Source: Clostridiales bacterium UBA6388 (GTDB taxonomy: Bacteria > Bacillota > Clostridia > Oscillospirales > Oscillospiraceae). Taken from it: DNA of 7,856 nucleotides. The stretch covers positions 15,537 through 23,392 of the forward strand of contig DJQK01000150.1 of assembly GCA_002437575.1 (NCBI GenBank). Reading direction: 5' to 3'. Shown here one piece after another: positions 1-6,103 of the stretch. The notes beneath the pieces were generated by a model that searched no databases, had not been told where the DNA came from, and was given only the letters and a program-made list of their open reading frames with translations. Made by a program: the position numbers and the translations under genes. Numbering within the stretch: position 1 is the stretch's first letter; the number at the start of each line of letters is the position of its first letter.

Positions 1-735
1 AAGCTTCGTCAAAGCCAGCTGGAAATTTCCCGCCGTGACGGCGTCTGAAATATCGAAGGTCTGTGCGCTCAGCACCGGCGTTACGACCGCGTCAATGTCC
101 GAGCGCTGGATCTCCTGCCCGGAGCAGTACGCGCTGACCTTTTTAATTTCGCCCGAAAGCTGCGTCATGCCGCCGCCGGTCAGGAAAATGAGGTAGGTGA
201 TGAGCTTGTCGGAAATGGTCTTTCCCTCGGCGCGAAAATGCCGTGCGATCCACACGCCGAGCTCCCGCTCCGACGGCTTCTGGAAGGAAACCACCTGCGC
301 GTGCTTTTTGAGCGTGTCTGAGAGCTTCCGCAGCTGTCCGTTGGGCCTGTACTCCACCGTGTCGTAGACGAACACGAGGCAGACATAGTCCGGAAGATCT
401 TCAAAAATTTCGCGGTACTGCTCGCGCGCGTGCTCGGGAAGCTTAAAAAGGTCGACATCGTCCACCCGCACGAGCGTCCGCTCGGCCATCATCGGCATGG
501 CCTCCACCGCGTCCAAAAGCGCCTGCGGGGTCAGATTCGACGCGTCGAAGCGGTGGACGTTGAATTCCGCCGCCGGGCCATCGGAGAACTTTTTCGTCAG
601 CTGCGAAAGATAGTGCTCACGCAGAAACGCCTCATCGCCGCAGAAAATGTAAAACCGCCCGAGCGCGTCGTTTTTTAAGTCCTGCTTGAATTTTTGTAAG
701 GAATCGGCGCTATCGGCCGTCTGTTTCTTTGCCAT
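1..735 (-). CDS. holA: DNA polymerase III subunit delta (HolA), N-terminal 245 residues; runs off the left edge
   Basis: HolA is the clamp-loader subunit that binds and opens the sliding clamp during chromosome replication, in the cytoplasm. I translated the open frame by hand. It starts MAKKQTADSADSLQKF and stays open to base 1, giving 245 codons without a stop. Residues 28-38 read FYIFCGDEAFL, matching the family's opening strand and GxExFL motif, the degenerate nucleotide-binding fold of delta. Around 185-202 the stretch GGGMTQLSGEIKKVSAYC matches the domain II helix that normally reads 'L..E..KL..Y'. Family members are about 330-345 residues, so roughly 90-100 C-terminal residues (the collar domain) lie outside the window. 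The start is an ATG preceded at 5 bases by GGGGAGG (747-741). It overlaps the end of comEC by 26 bases, so translation is probably coupled. Identification is by motif and by the usual comEC-holA linkage; I am confident of it. Confidence 0.93.
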   Translation of the reverse strand, partial: MAKKQTADSADSLQKFKQDLKNDALGRFYIFCGDEAFLREHYLSQLTKKFSDGPAAEFNVHRFDASNLTPQALLDAVEAMPMMAERTLVRVDDVDLFKLPEHAREQYREIFEDLPDYVCLVFVYDTVEYRPNGQLRKLSDTLKKHAQVVSFQKPSERELGVWIARHFRAEGKTISDKLITYLIFLTGGGMTQLSGEIKKVSAYCSGQEIQRSDIDAVVTPVLSAQTFDISDAVTAGNFQLALTKL

Positions 736-2998
736 AGGTCCCTCCCCGGATGACGATCAATCCCATCGTATCCGTCCGGTAAATGTCCGCGCCTGCGGCC
801 TCGATGCGAGAAAGCGTCTCGCGCGACGGATGGCCGTAGGAATTGTCCTGCCCGACGGAAATGACGACGGTGGACGCGCCGGTCTTCTTTAAGAGCGCTT
901 CGCTCGTGGACGTTTCCGCGCCGTGATGCCCCGCGACGAGAAGCTCGATATCCCGCAGCTCGTGCGTGGACAAAAGGCGGTACTCTGCCAGCGTGCTCAG
1001 ATCGCCCGTTACTAGAATATCATATTTTCCCTGCGATGCCAAGACGCAAAGACCGCCGTCGTTGCCGCTCTGGATGGACAGCGGCGCGAGGATCGAAAGA
1101 TTTCCGTCCGGCATGGAAAATTCGAGGTCTTCTTCCACGTAGAAAACCTGTGTGCCGGTCTTTTGTGCCTGCAAAAGAATTTCGTCCAGCAGCGCGTTTT
1201 CCTCCGTCCTTGCGCCGGCGGGCAGGTAAATGGCACTGACCCTGACGCGCGATAAAAGCTGCGCTGCGCCGTTGCAGTGGTCGGCGTCCAGATGGGTAAG
1301 CACCAGCCGGTCGATCGAAAACACGCCGTTTGCCGTGACGTACCGCGCGGCGAGCTCACCGCTTTCGTCCGCCTTTCCGCCGCAGTCAATAACGCTCGTC
1401 TGACCGCCCTGCGTATAAACAAGGCACTGTCCCTGCCCCACATCCAGCGCCGTGAAGGAAAAGGCGGGGCTGCGATAGTCCAGCGCGGAAAGGCTCATGC
1501 ACAAAGCATACGTCCCCAGAATGGCCGCGAGGGCCGCAAGCGCTTTGATCTTCTTCGGCTTTAAGCAGACAAGCCACAAGGCCGCATAGAAAAACACCGC
1601 GAACACGCAAGCGTACCGGTTTTCCAGCGAAACCGCGCCGTAGGGAAGACGCGAAATTTCCCGCACCGCCCATAAAACAAACCGCACCGGGAAGCTCAGC
1701 ACCCACGCCGGCCCCATCATCAGCCCTGGCGCGATCACCGCCAGCGCCGCAATGGGAAGGCCGATGGAAAACACCAGGCTCACGAGCCATAATAGCAGCG
1801 CGTTCGTCAGAAAGCCCGAGAGGCTGAAAAGCCGGAAATAGTATGCGCAGATCGGAAGGGAAAACGCGCTTGCGGCAATGGAGCAGCAAAACGCCGTCAC
1901 GCCGCGCTCCAATGCCCGCGAGAGCTTCGGGCGGTTGTCCTTGAGATGGCAGAACGCGTTCGATTCCACGATCGCCCGGAAAAGGGGACCGGAAAACAGC
2001 AAAATGCCGCCCGTGGACGAAAACGAGAGAAGAAGCCCCACATTTCGAAGCGACCACGGATTTTGCGCCAGCAGCAGCGTCAGGGCCGCCGCAAAGGCCG
2101 TCGGCGTGTCCGTTTCGCGGTTTGCAAGCGGGGCCAGAAGCAAAACCGTCTGCATCACGCCCGCCCGCACGGAAGACGCGTTCGCGCCGGTGAGCAGGAC
2201 GAAAAACCAGACAAGCGGAAGTCCCAGCGCCGCCGCCAGCTTCCGTCTTCCCGCAAAAAGGAGCATGACGAGCCCGGATAGCAAGCTCACGTGCATTCCC
2301 GACACGGCCACGACATGGTAAATGCCCGCAAGCGACAGCTCGTTTCGCGTCCGGTAGGAAAGATCGTGCTTATCGCCGGTCAGAAGCGCGGTCAGAAAGC
2401 CGGAGGCGTCCGCGGGGAAAACCTGCCCGATCGCTTCTTTGAGCCGCCTGGCCGCGTACTCGGGAAAATAGCGAAGCAACGCCTTGCCCGGCGTGATCTT
2501 GAGCGCTTCTTTGCAGGAGACTGCCATCCACACGCCGCGCGAGGCGTAATATTCATCGCGCCCGAGATCGTCGGGAGTGGCCGCGCGGACCTTGGCAAGG
2601 CAGGAAATTTCGTCTCCGGGCCTTATTTCCGCGTCGTCCGGATAATACAGGACTGCGGGCGCGGAAATGCCGCCCTCTTTTACGCGCACGAGAACGGCGT
2701 GACCATAGCGCGTGGCCGTGGGGTAGGCTTCGGCGGTCGCGGTGATCGGGCGCTGGCCTTCGCGGCAGAGGCTCTGCATGGGCGAGATCCAGATCGTCTT
2801 GTAGCCCGCGCACCACAAAAGCGCGAAGCAAAGCCCCAGAACGACAGGCCGGAGCTTTTGATCTGCGTGCGAGCGCAGCAGAAAGAACGCCAACGCGAGA
2901 CCGCCGCTTACGATCAGCGCATAGAAAACCGGCAGCCCCAGCACGCACGCCGCGCAGCCAACGCAGAAGCCGCACGCGAACCTTGCAAGCGTTCTCAT
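710..2998 (-). CDS. comEC: ComEC/Rec2-type DNA internalization protein
   Basis: ComEC is the membrane channel that passes single-stranded DNA into the cytoplasm in natural transformation. With the start chosen here the product is 762 residues, normal for the family (about 700-800). Numbering from that start: residues 1-70 hold two or more hydrophobic segments; 80-170 form the soluble N-terminal (OB-like) part; about 200-480 is the polytopic competence domain, with ALLTGDK (204-210), VVAVSGMHVSLL (229-240) and NASSVRAGVM (273-282). From 513 onward is a metallo-beta-lactamase-like domain: LDVGQGQ (518-524), D538, the THLDADH motif (H569, D571, D573, H574), GD (665-666), HH (691-692) and GHPS (722-725). 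An aspartate in place of the second histidine of HxHxDH is usual for ComEC. The ATG at 3004 touches its own GGAG, whereas the ATG at 2998 has GGAG at 7 bases, so 2998 is preferred. The gene ends with TAG inside holA. Presence of comEC alone does not prove the cell is competent. Confidence 0.95.
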   Translation of the reverse strand: MRTLARFACGFCVGCAACVLGLPVFYALIVSGGLALAFFLLRSHADQKLRPVVLGLCFALLWCAGYKTIWISPMQSLCREGQRPITATAEAYPTATRYGHAVLVRVKEGGISAPAVLYYPDDAEIRPGDEISCLAKVRAATPDDLGRDEYYASRGVWMAVSCKEALKITPGKALLRYFPEYAARRLKEAIGQVFPADASGFLTALLTGDKHDLSYRTRNELSLAGIYHVVAVSGMHVSLLSGLVMLLFAGRRKLAAALGLPLVWFFVLLTGANASSVRAGVMQTVLLLAPLANRETDTPTAFAAALTLLLAQNPWSLRNVGLLLSFSSTGGILLFSGPLFRAIVESNAFCHLKDNRPKLSRALERGVTAFCCSIAASAFSLPICAYYFRLFSLSGFLTNALLLWLVSLVFSIGLPIAALAVIAPGLMMGPAWVLSFPVRFVLWAVREISRLPYGAVSLENRYACVFAVFFYAALWLVCLKPKKIKALAALAAILGTYALCMSLSALDYRSPAFSFTALDVGQGQCLVYTQGGQTSVIDCGGKADESGELAARYVTANGVFSIDRLVLTHLDADHCNGAAQLLSRVRVSAIYLPAGARTEENALLDEILLQAQKTGTQVFYVEEDLEFSMPDGNLSILAPLSIQSGNDGGLCVLASQGKYDILVTGDLSTLAEYRLLSTHELRDIELLVAGHHGAETSTSEALLKKTGASTVVISVGQDNSYGHPSRETLSRIEAAGADIYRTDTMGLIVIRGGTYGKETDGR

Positions 2999-3005
2999 GC
3001 CCATT

Positions 3006-3009
3006 CTCC
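3006..3009 (-). promoter_or_regulatory. comEC ribosome binding site (start-deciding)
   Basis: GGAG on the minus strand lies 7 bases before the ATG at 2998 but only 1 base before the in-frame ATG at 3004. This spacing favours translation from 2998 and drops two residues from the longest reading. Confidence 0.7.
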
Positions 3010-3056
3010 GCGCAAAAAAGGAAGGTTTTCAAAAAACATATGTATCACCGGTTTCC

Positions 3057-3065
3057 ATGATACCA
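3057..3065 (-). promoter_or_regulatory. Candidate comEC-holA promoter, extended -10
   Basis: Reading the minus strand, TGG-TATCAT (3065 to 3057) is an extended -10 element with 5 of 6 matches to TATAAT. The best -35-like hexamer, TTGCTG (3088-3083), is 20 bases away, too far for an ideal promoter, so the extended -10 would have to carry it. A promoter is expected here because a strong terminator lies just upstream (3107-3138). It would leave a leader of about 50 bases before comEC. An inverted repeat (GTATCA/TGATAC, 3042-3063) overlaps the -10. Confidence 0.4.
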
Positions 3066-3106
3066 CAGTTTTCGCATTTTATCAGCAAAAAGATCACAGA
3101 AAACGG

Positions 3107-3138
3107 AAAAAGCCGCCGCCCGAACTTCGGGCGGCGGC
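3107..3138 (-). terminator. Rho-independent terminator after the small coiled-coil gene
   Basis: A perfect 12-base-pair GC-rich stem (GCCGCCGCCCGA at 3112-3123, TCGGGCGGCGGC at 3127-3138) with a 3-base loop. On the minus strand it is followed by TTTTT (3111-3107). It begins 14 bases past the stop codon of the 3153-3659 gene, so it ends that transcript and separates it from comEC. Confidence 0.92.
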
Positions 3139-3152
3139 TCGTGTGTCAAAGC

Positions 3153-3659
3153 TTACTCGGCCTTGGTCTCGCCGTCTGCGACCTCGATCTTGATCGCGGG
3201 CGTCTCGGCGGGCGTTTTCTCGGCGGGCGCCTGGCAGCAGCAGGGGGTCTCGGTGCAGGTGCAGGCTTCTTCGGCCGGCGCTTCCTTGGCGGGCGCTTCG
3301 GCCGTTGGCTGTGCGTCTGCAAAGTCCTTGTCGCACGCGGCGGGCGCTTTTGCGGGCGCTTCATCGGCAGCCTTCACATCGTCGATGTAGTCCTTGAGCT
3401 CGGCAATGAGCTTCTTGGACTCGTCGATCTTCTTGCACCAAGGCAGATATTCGGCGCTGTCCATCTCTTCGCCCACGGCATAGTCGCGGTAGTAGAGCTT
3501 GCCAAGCTGGGCCTCGGCCTTGCGGATCTTATCCTCCTCGGCATAGATCGAGACGTTGGCCTTTGCAATGGCGGCGAGGACCTTGGCCTTCTGGGTCGCG
3601 GTCTGGGCTGCGCCCATGGCAAAATTCTTGACGCTTTCAAAATTTTCAGACAGATTCAT
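3153..3659 (-). CDS. Small coiled-coil protein with Ala/Pro/Glu-rich, cysteine-bearing tail; function unknown
   Basis: I do not recognise a named function for this 168-residue protein. Residues 1-97 are predicted soluble and helical: a short amphipathic start (NFESVKNFAMGAAQTATQ), then heptad-like helices containing YAEEDKIRKAEAQLGKLYYRDY (39-60) and KKIDESKKLIAELKDYIDDV (76-95). The pattern 'EE.KI.KA..ELGKLYY' is one I associate with small Clostridia proteins that often end in a zinc ribbon. Here residues 98-168 are instead low-complexity Ala/Pro/Glu/Lys with seven cysteines in the whole protein (C75, C109, C133, C135, C140, C141, C142); the last five form CxCxxxxCCC. There is no signal peptide or membrane segment. 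The start is an ATG with AAGGAG at 8 bases. The gene has its own promoter and terminator, so it is a single-gene unit. Metal binding or a scaffold role is only inference. Confidence 0.82.
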   Translation of the reverse strand: MNLSENFESVKNFAMGAAQTATQKAKVLAAIAKANVSIYAEEDKIRKAEAQLGKLYYRDYAVGEEMDSAEYLPWCKKIDESKKLIAELKDYIDDVKAADEAPAKAPAACDKDFADAQPTAEAPAKEAPAEEACTCTETPCCCQAPAEKTPAETPAIKIEVADGETKAE

Positions 3660-3698
3660 AGTAATAGCTCCTTCCAGGGTTGTTTCGTTCTATCATGG

Positions 3699-3727
3699 AT
3701 TATAGCACACTTTTCGGGGCGTGTGGC
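3699..3727 (-). promoter_or_regulatory. Promoter of the small coiled-coil gene
   Basis: On the minus strand, a perfect TATAAT (3704-3699) is preceded by TGC (extended -10). Seventeen bases upstream is GCCACA (3727-3722), with 3 of 6 matches to TTGACA. Transcription would start near 3692, leaving a leader of about 33 bases that contains the AAGGAG site. A 5-base inverted repeat CACAC/GTGTG (3706-3710, 3721-3725) lies in the spacer and edge of the -35; it is too short to call an operator. Confidence 0.75.
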
Positions 3728-3753
3728 TTTTTTGCGCAATTTTTTCAAAAAGT

Positions 3754-4626
3754 TCACATTTCGTCCGGCTTTTCCGCCGCGGCCTGCTGCGCCTTTCTGC
3801 GATTGACGAAGAGGTCTTCCGGCTGCGGCTTTTTCTTCACGAGCACATAGCAGATGATGGCCGTGCAGACGGCGAACGAGACGATCGCCACGAGCTGGCT
3901 GACGCGGATGCCGGTGGAGAACAGATACAGGCTGTCGGTGCGAAGACCTTCGATCCACGCTCTTCCCAGACCGTACCACGCGCCGTAGAGAAGAAAGACC
4001 TCGCCGTCAAATTTCCGCTTTTTGCAGTAGAAATGCAGCGCGATAAAGCCCGCAAGGTTCCAGACGGATTCATACAAAAACGTCGGATGGTAGTACGTCA
4101 CGTTCCCGAACAGGTCGGTCAGGCCCATTTTGAAAAACGAATCGGTCACGCCGCCGTGCGCCTCGCGGTTCATGAAATTGCCCCACCGGCCCATGATCTG
4201 GCCGATGAGAACGCCCATCGCCGCATCATCCAGCATCACGAGCGTCGGAATTTTTTTGACCTTGCTCAAGATCAGGATCGTGATCGCGCCGCCGATGATG
4301 CCGCCGTAAATGGCAAGGCCGCCCTCCCAGATGTAGAGCATCGAAACCGGGTCATCGCGGTACAGCTCCCAGTAGAACAGGCAGTAGTAAAGCCTTGCGC
4401 AGACAACGCCGATGGGCACGACCCACAAGATCATGTCCAGCACATCGTCCTGCGTGAGCCCGAACGTTTTGGCCCGGTACAGCATATAAAGCGCCGCCAG
4501 CAGAAAGCCCGTGGCGATGATGATGCCGTACCAGTAGATTTCCTTCCCGAACAGCGTGAACGCCACAGGGTCCGGGTCGAGCGTGATCCCCAGATTCGGG
4601 AACGTGATCGGCGACAGCAGAAACAT
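3754..4626 (-). CDS. lgt: Prolipoprotein diacylglyceryl transferase (Lgt)
   Basis: Lgt transfers the diacylglyceryl group of phosphatidylglycerol to the lipobox cysteine of prolipoproteins, the first step of lipoprotein maturation, in the cytoplasmic membrane. The product is 290 residues from the start chosen here, with about seven hydrophobic segments. Family features, numbered from that start: IYWYGIIIATG (30-40), ARLYYCLFYWE (77-87), EGGLAIYGGIIGG (101-113), the Lgt signature GRWGNFMNREAHGG (146-159, with R147, N150 and E155), YYHPTFLYES (178-187) and the conserved arginine of YGLGRAWIEGLR (218-229, R222). The position of E. coli His103 is Tyr107, a substitution I recall in other Gram-positive Lgt proteins. 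The tail is charged and cytoplasmic. A GTG at 4635 is in frame but overlaps the GGAG; the ATG at 4626 has AAGGAG at 8 bases and is preferred. No clear terminator follows the gene. Confidence 0.96.
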   Translation of the reverse strand: MFLLSPITFPNLGITLDPDPVAFTLFGKEIYWYGIIIATGFLLAALYMLYRAKTFGLTQDDVLDMILWVVPIGVVCARLYYCLFYWELYRDDPVSMLYIWEGGLAIYGGIIGGAITILILSKVKKIPTLVMLDDAAMGVLIGQIMGRWGNFMNREAHGGVTDSFFKMGLTDLFGNVTYYHPTFLYESVWNLAGFIALHFYCKKRKFDGEVFLLYGAWYGLGRAWIEGLRTDSLYLFSTGIRVSQLVAIVSFAVCTAIICYVLVKKKPQPEDLFVNRRKAQQAAAEKPDEM

Positions 4627-4634
4627 ATTGCTCA

Positions 4635-4641
4635 CTCCTTT
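4635..4641 (-). promoter_or_regulatory. lgt ribosome binding site (start-deciding)
   Basis: AAAGGAG on the minus strand lies 8 bases before the ATG at 4626. The upstream in-frame GTG shares a base with this site, so it is an unlikely start. Confidence 0.8.
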
Positions 4642-4663
4642 ACTACGTCAAAACCTCGTAGAG

Positions 4664-4685
4664 TTTCGCGTCCGCAGACGCGAAA
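4664..4685. repeat. Perfect inverted repeat, 9-base arms
   Basis: TTTCGCGTC (4664-4672) and GACGCGAAA (4677-4685) are separated by CGCA. If transcribed from the minus strand, it would form a hairpin about 25 bases upstream of the lgt ribosome binding site. Confidence 0.85.
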
Positions 4686-4699
4686 TAAAATAGAAATCC

Positions 4700-4732
4700 A
4701 TTGTATCCGGCGGCTCCGCTGACCGGAACAAT
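4700..4732. repeat. Interrupted inverted repeat, 5+5-base arms
   Basis: ATTGT (4700-4704) pairs with ACAAT (4728-4732), then, after one bulged base, TCCGG (4706-4710) pairs with CCGGA (4723-4727). The inner 12 bases can form a small CGG/CCG pairing. Confidence 0.7.
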
Positions 4733-4738
4733 ACCTCT

Positions 4739-4796
4739 CGCCTCGCAAGTGTGGAATTTTGCCCCATCGGGGCAAAATGATACCGCAGTCGAGGCG
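4739..4796. repeat. Nested inverted repeats: 7-base outer and 10-base inner arms
   Basis: The outer arms CGCCTCG (4739-4745) and CGAGGCG (4790-4796) enclose a perfect inner palindrome: ATTTTGCCCC (4756-4765), loop ATC, GGGGCAAAAT (4769-4778). There is no T-run after the stem on either strand; the A/T ends belong to the stem itself. Confidence 0.85.
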
Positions 4797-4803
4797 CATC
4801 CCT

Positions 4804-4833
4804 TTGGCAAATAAGCCCCTGCTTATTTGCCAA
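4804..4833. repeat. Perfect inverted repeat overlapping the peptidase stop codon, 13-base arms
   Basis: TTGGCAAATAAGC (4804-4816) and GCTTATTTGCCAA (4821-4833) flank a 4-base loop. The minus-strand TAA of the zinc M16 peptidase (4825-4823) lies inside the stem. In the transcript the hairpin is followed by AGGGATG rather than a U-run, so it looks more like an mRNA 3'-end or processing structure than an intrinsic terminator. Confidence 0.88.
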
Positions 4834-6103
4834 GCGCCTTTGGCGCAATGACCGAAACGAACGCCCTGTCTTCTTGGACGTTCTCGCGGATAAATTGTTC
4901 CACGTCCTCCGCCGTCACGGAGGAAACCGCGTCCGGATAGTCCAGATATTCCGCACCGTCAAAATAATATGCGCACATCCGGTAGCACGTGCCCTCAAAG
5001 CCATCCAGATCGCGAAGCCGGCGCCCCAGCGCGGACTTTTTGAGCCGGGCCAGAAGCGCCCGGTCAACACCGGCTTTGCTGATGCGCTTCGCCTCCTGCA
5101 AAACCTCCTGCAGGATCCTGTCGACGTCCTCGCTGTCTCCGGTGAGCGCCAAAAGCGCCATGCCCTTCATGCGCTCGTAGCCGACGGAAAAATCGGCGTC
5201 TATGACGTTCTCGTCATAGAGCTTCTGGTAAAGCGGCGACGATTCTCCGATCAGGATCTCGCCCGCGAGGTCCCCGATGAACTCTGTGCGCATCGCGTCC
5301 ATGCCGCGCCCCGCGTCCGGGCAGCGAAAGCCGATGGCAAAGGCGGGCATGGAAATTTCCATCTGCTTTTCGACCCTGCGCGTTTTGGCATCTTCCGGCT
5401 CGGGCGCACCGTAGCACCGTTCCACGCGCGGCTTTTTCCCCTCCGGCGTCTGGCGCTTTGCCTGCTCGATGACGGAGCTTGCGTCGACGTCTCCGATGAC
5501 GCAGAGCATGAGGTTCGACGGATCGTAGAACGTGTCGTGGCAGAGCGTCAGAGTCTCAGCGGTGATGGCCTGGATGCTCTCGACCGTACCGGCGATGGAA
5601 TTGCGCGCGGGATGGTTCTGATACATGATGCGAAACAGGTTTTCCATTACGGCAGAGTCCGCGCTGTCGTCGTACATCCGAATTTCCTGTGCAATGATGC
5701 CGCGCTCTTTCTCGACGCTCTCCTGCGTAAAATACCCCGTCGTGACCATGCGAAGAAGAATTTCGAGGTTTTCTTCCAGATGCTCCGTGCATTCGACGTA
5801 GTAGGCCGTCATGGTGTAGCTCGTGAAGGCGTTGTTCGCGCCCGCGTATTTGGAAAATTCCTGCATGGCGTTTCCTTCGGGGAGATCGAACATCTTGTGC
5901 TCGAGATAGTGCGCCACGCCCTGCGGCGTCGTGTATTTTTTGCCGTCGAGCACAAATTCTGCATCGATCGAGCCGTAGTCCGCCGCGATAAACGCGTACC
6001 GCTTGGCAAAGCCGGGCTTTTCAATGACGCGGACGAGAAGGCCGTTTGAAAGCCTTTCTTCAAAATAATGCTCTCCCAGCTGCGAAAAATCTTTCCGGAT
6101 CAC
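4823..6103 (-). CDS. ymfH: M16 family zinc peptidase, YmfH-like (catalytic member of the pair)
   Basis: This is a 426-residue cytoplasmic M16B-type metallopeptidase (pitrilysin/processing-peptidase fold). The inverted zinc motif HxxEH is intact at 65-69 (HYLEH, within GVAHYLEHKMF). The third ligand is E140 in EKERGIIAQEIRMYDD (131-146), seven residues after E133 as in pitrilysins. The first half-domain is about 1-215, the linker about 220-245, the second half-domain about 250-426. In the second half the segment usually carrying the Arg/Tyr substrate-binding pair reads SPLYQKLYDENVIDADF (289-305) and lacks both at the expected places. The start is GTG at 6103, overlapping the TGA of the upstream partner by 4 bases (GTGA), with AAGGGGGTGA just upstream. 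B. subtilis YmfF/YmfH (also written YfmF/YfmH) are the closest named relatives; the ymf locus has been linked to EF-P modification, but no ymfI is seen here. Substrate unknown. Confidence 0.92.
   Translation of the reverse strand: MIRKDFSQLGEHYFEERLSNGLLVRVIEKPGFAKRYAFIAADYGSIDAEFVLDGKKYTTPQGVAHYLEHKMFDLPEGNAMQEFSKYAGANNAFTSYTMTAYYVECTEHLEENLEILLRMVTTGYFTQESVEKERGIIAQEIRMYDDSADSAVMENLFRIMYQNHPARNSIAGTVESIQAITAETLTLCHDTFYDPSNLMLCVIGDVDASSVIEQAKRQTPEGKKPRVERCYGAPEPEDAKTRRVEKQMEISMPAFAIGFRCPDAGRGMDAMRTEFIGDLAGEILIGESSPLYQKLYDENVIDADFSVGYERMKGMALLALTGDSEDVDRILQEVLQEAKRISKAGVDRALLARLKKSALGRRLRDLDGFEGTCYRMCAYYFDGAEYLDYPDAVSSVTAEDVEQFIRENVQEDRAFVSVIAPKALGK

Larger units (their letters stand above)
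4643..4833. other. Hairpin-rich gene-free interval between the zinc M16 peptidase and lgt
   Basis: About 196 bases separate the two genes, and most of it is made of inverted repeats: 4643-4661 (5-base arms CTACG/CGTAG), 4664-4685, 4700-4732, 4739-4796 enclosing 4756-4778, and 4804-4833. None is followed on either strand by a T-run, so they are not ordinary terminators. No promoter with good -35 and -10 boxes was found for lgt, although TACAAT (4705-4700, minus strand) is a weak -10 candidate. A 66-codon minus-strand open frame crosses the region, but its composition follows the palindromes and it lacks a convincing start. It could be a dispersed intergenic repeat, an mRNA-processing or stability element, or a structured leader of lgt. 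Confidence 0.7.

Noticed and set aside
2291..3193. + strand open frame of 300 codons opposite the start of comEC
   Set aside because: It crosses the comEC start, the promoter region and the terminator, and its translation is Arg/Lys/Gly-rich without domains.
3706..3725. CACAC/GTGTG inverted repeat in the promoter of the small gene as an operator
   Set aside because: Five-base arms with a 10-base gap are expected by chance in a region of this size; there is no second copy.
3724..3753. A/T-rich stretch after lgt as a terminator
   Set aside because: It contains only short A/T pairing and the TTGCGCAA palindrome, with no GC-rich stem followed by a T-run on the minus strand.
2997..3806. + strand open frame of 269 codons with Gly/Arg-rich repeats
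   Set aside because: The repeats are the mirror of the Ala/Pro/Glu-rich tail of the small minus-strand gene, which has a promoter, ribosome binding site and terminator.
3721..4722. + strand open frame of 333 codons opposite lgt
   Set aside because: Antisense to a well-supported lgt; the translation is dominated by Arg, Asp and His and shows no family motif or good ribosome binding site.
4756..4778. Palindrome ATTTTGCCCC/GGGGCAAAAT as a terminator
   Set aside because: The T and A stretches are inside the stem. After the stem there is no T-run on either strand (GATACC on +, TCCACA on -).
4648..4848. Minus-strand open frame of 66 codons across the hairpin-rich gap
   Set aside because: It overlaps the end of the peptidase gene, has no convincing ribosome binding site, and its sequence is dictated by the palindromes. 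It is probably a spurious frame over a repeat.
4874..6049. Long + strand open frame of 391 codons opposite the zinc M16 peptidase
   Set aside because: It is the antisense shadow of a gene with clear catalytic motifs. Its translation is rich in Arg, Val and His without any recognisable domain, and this is common in GC-rich genes.
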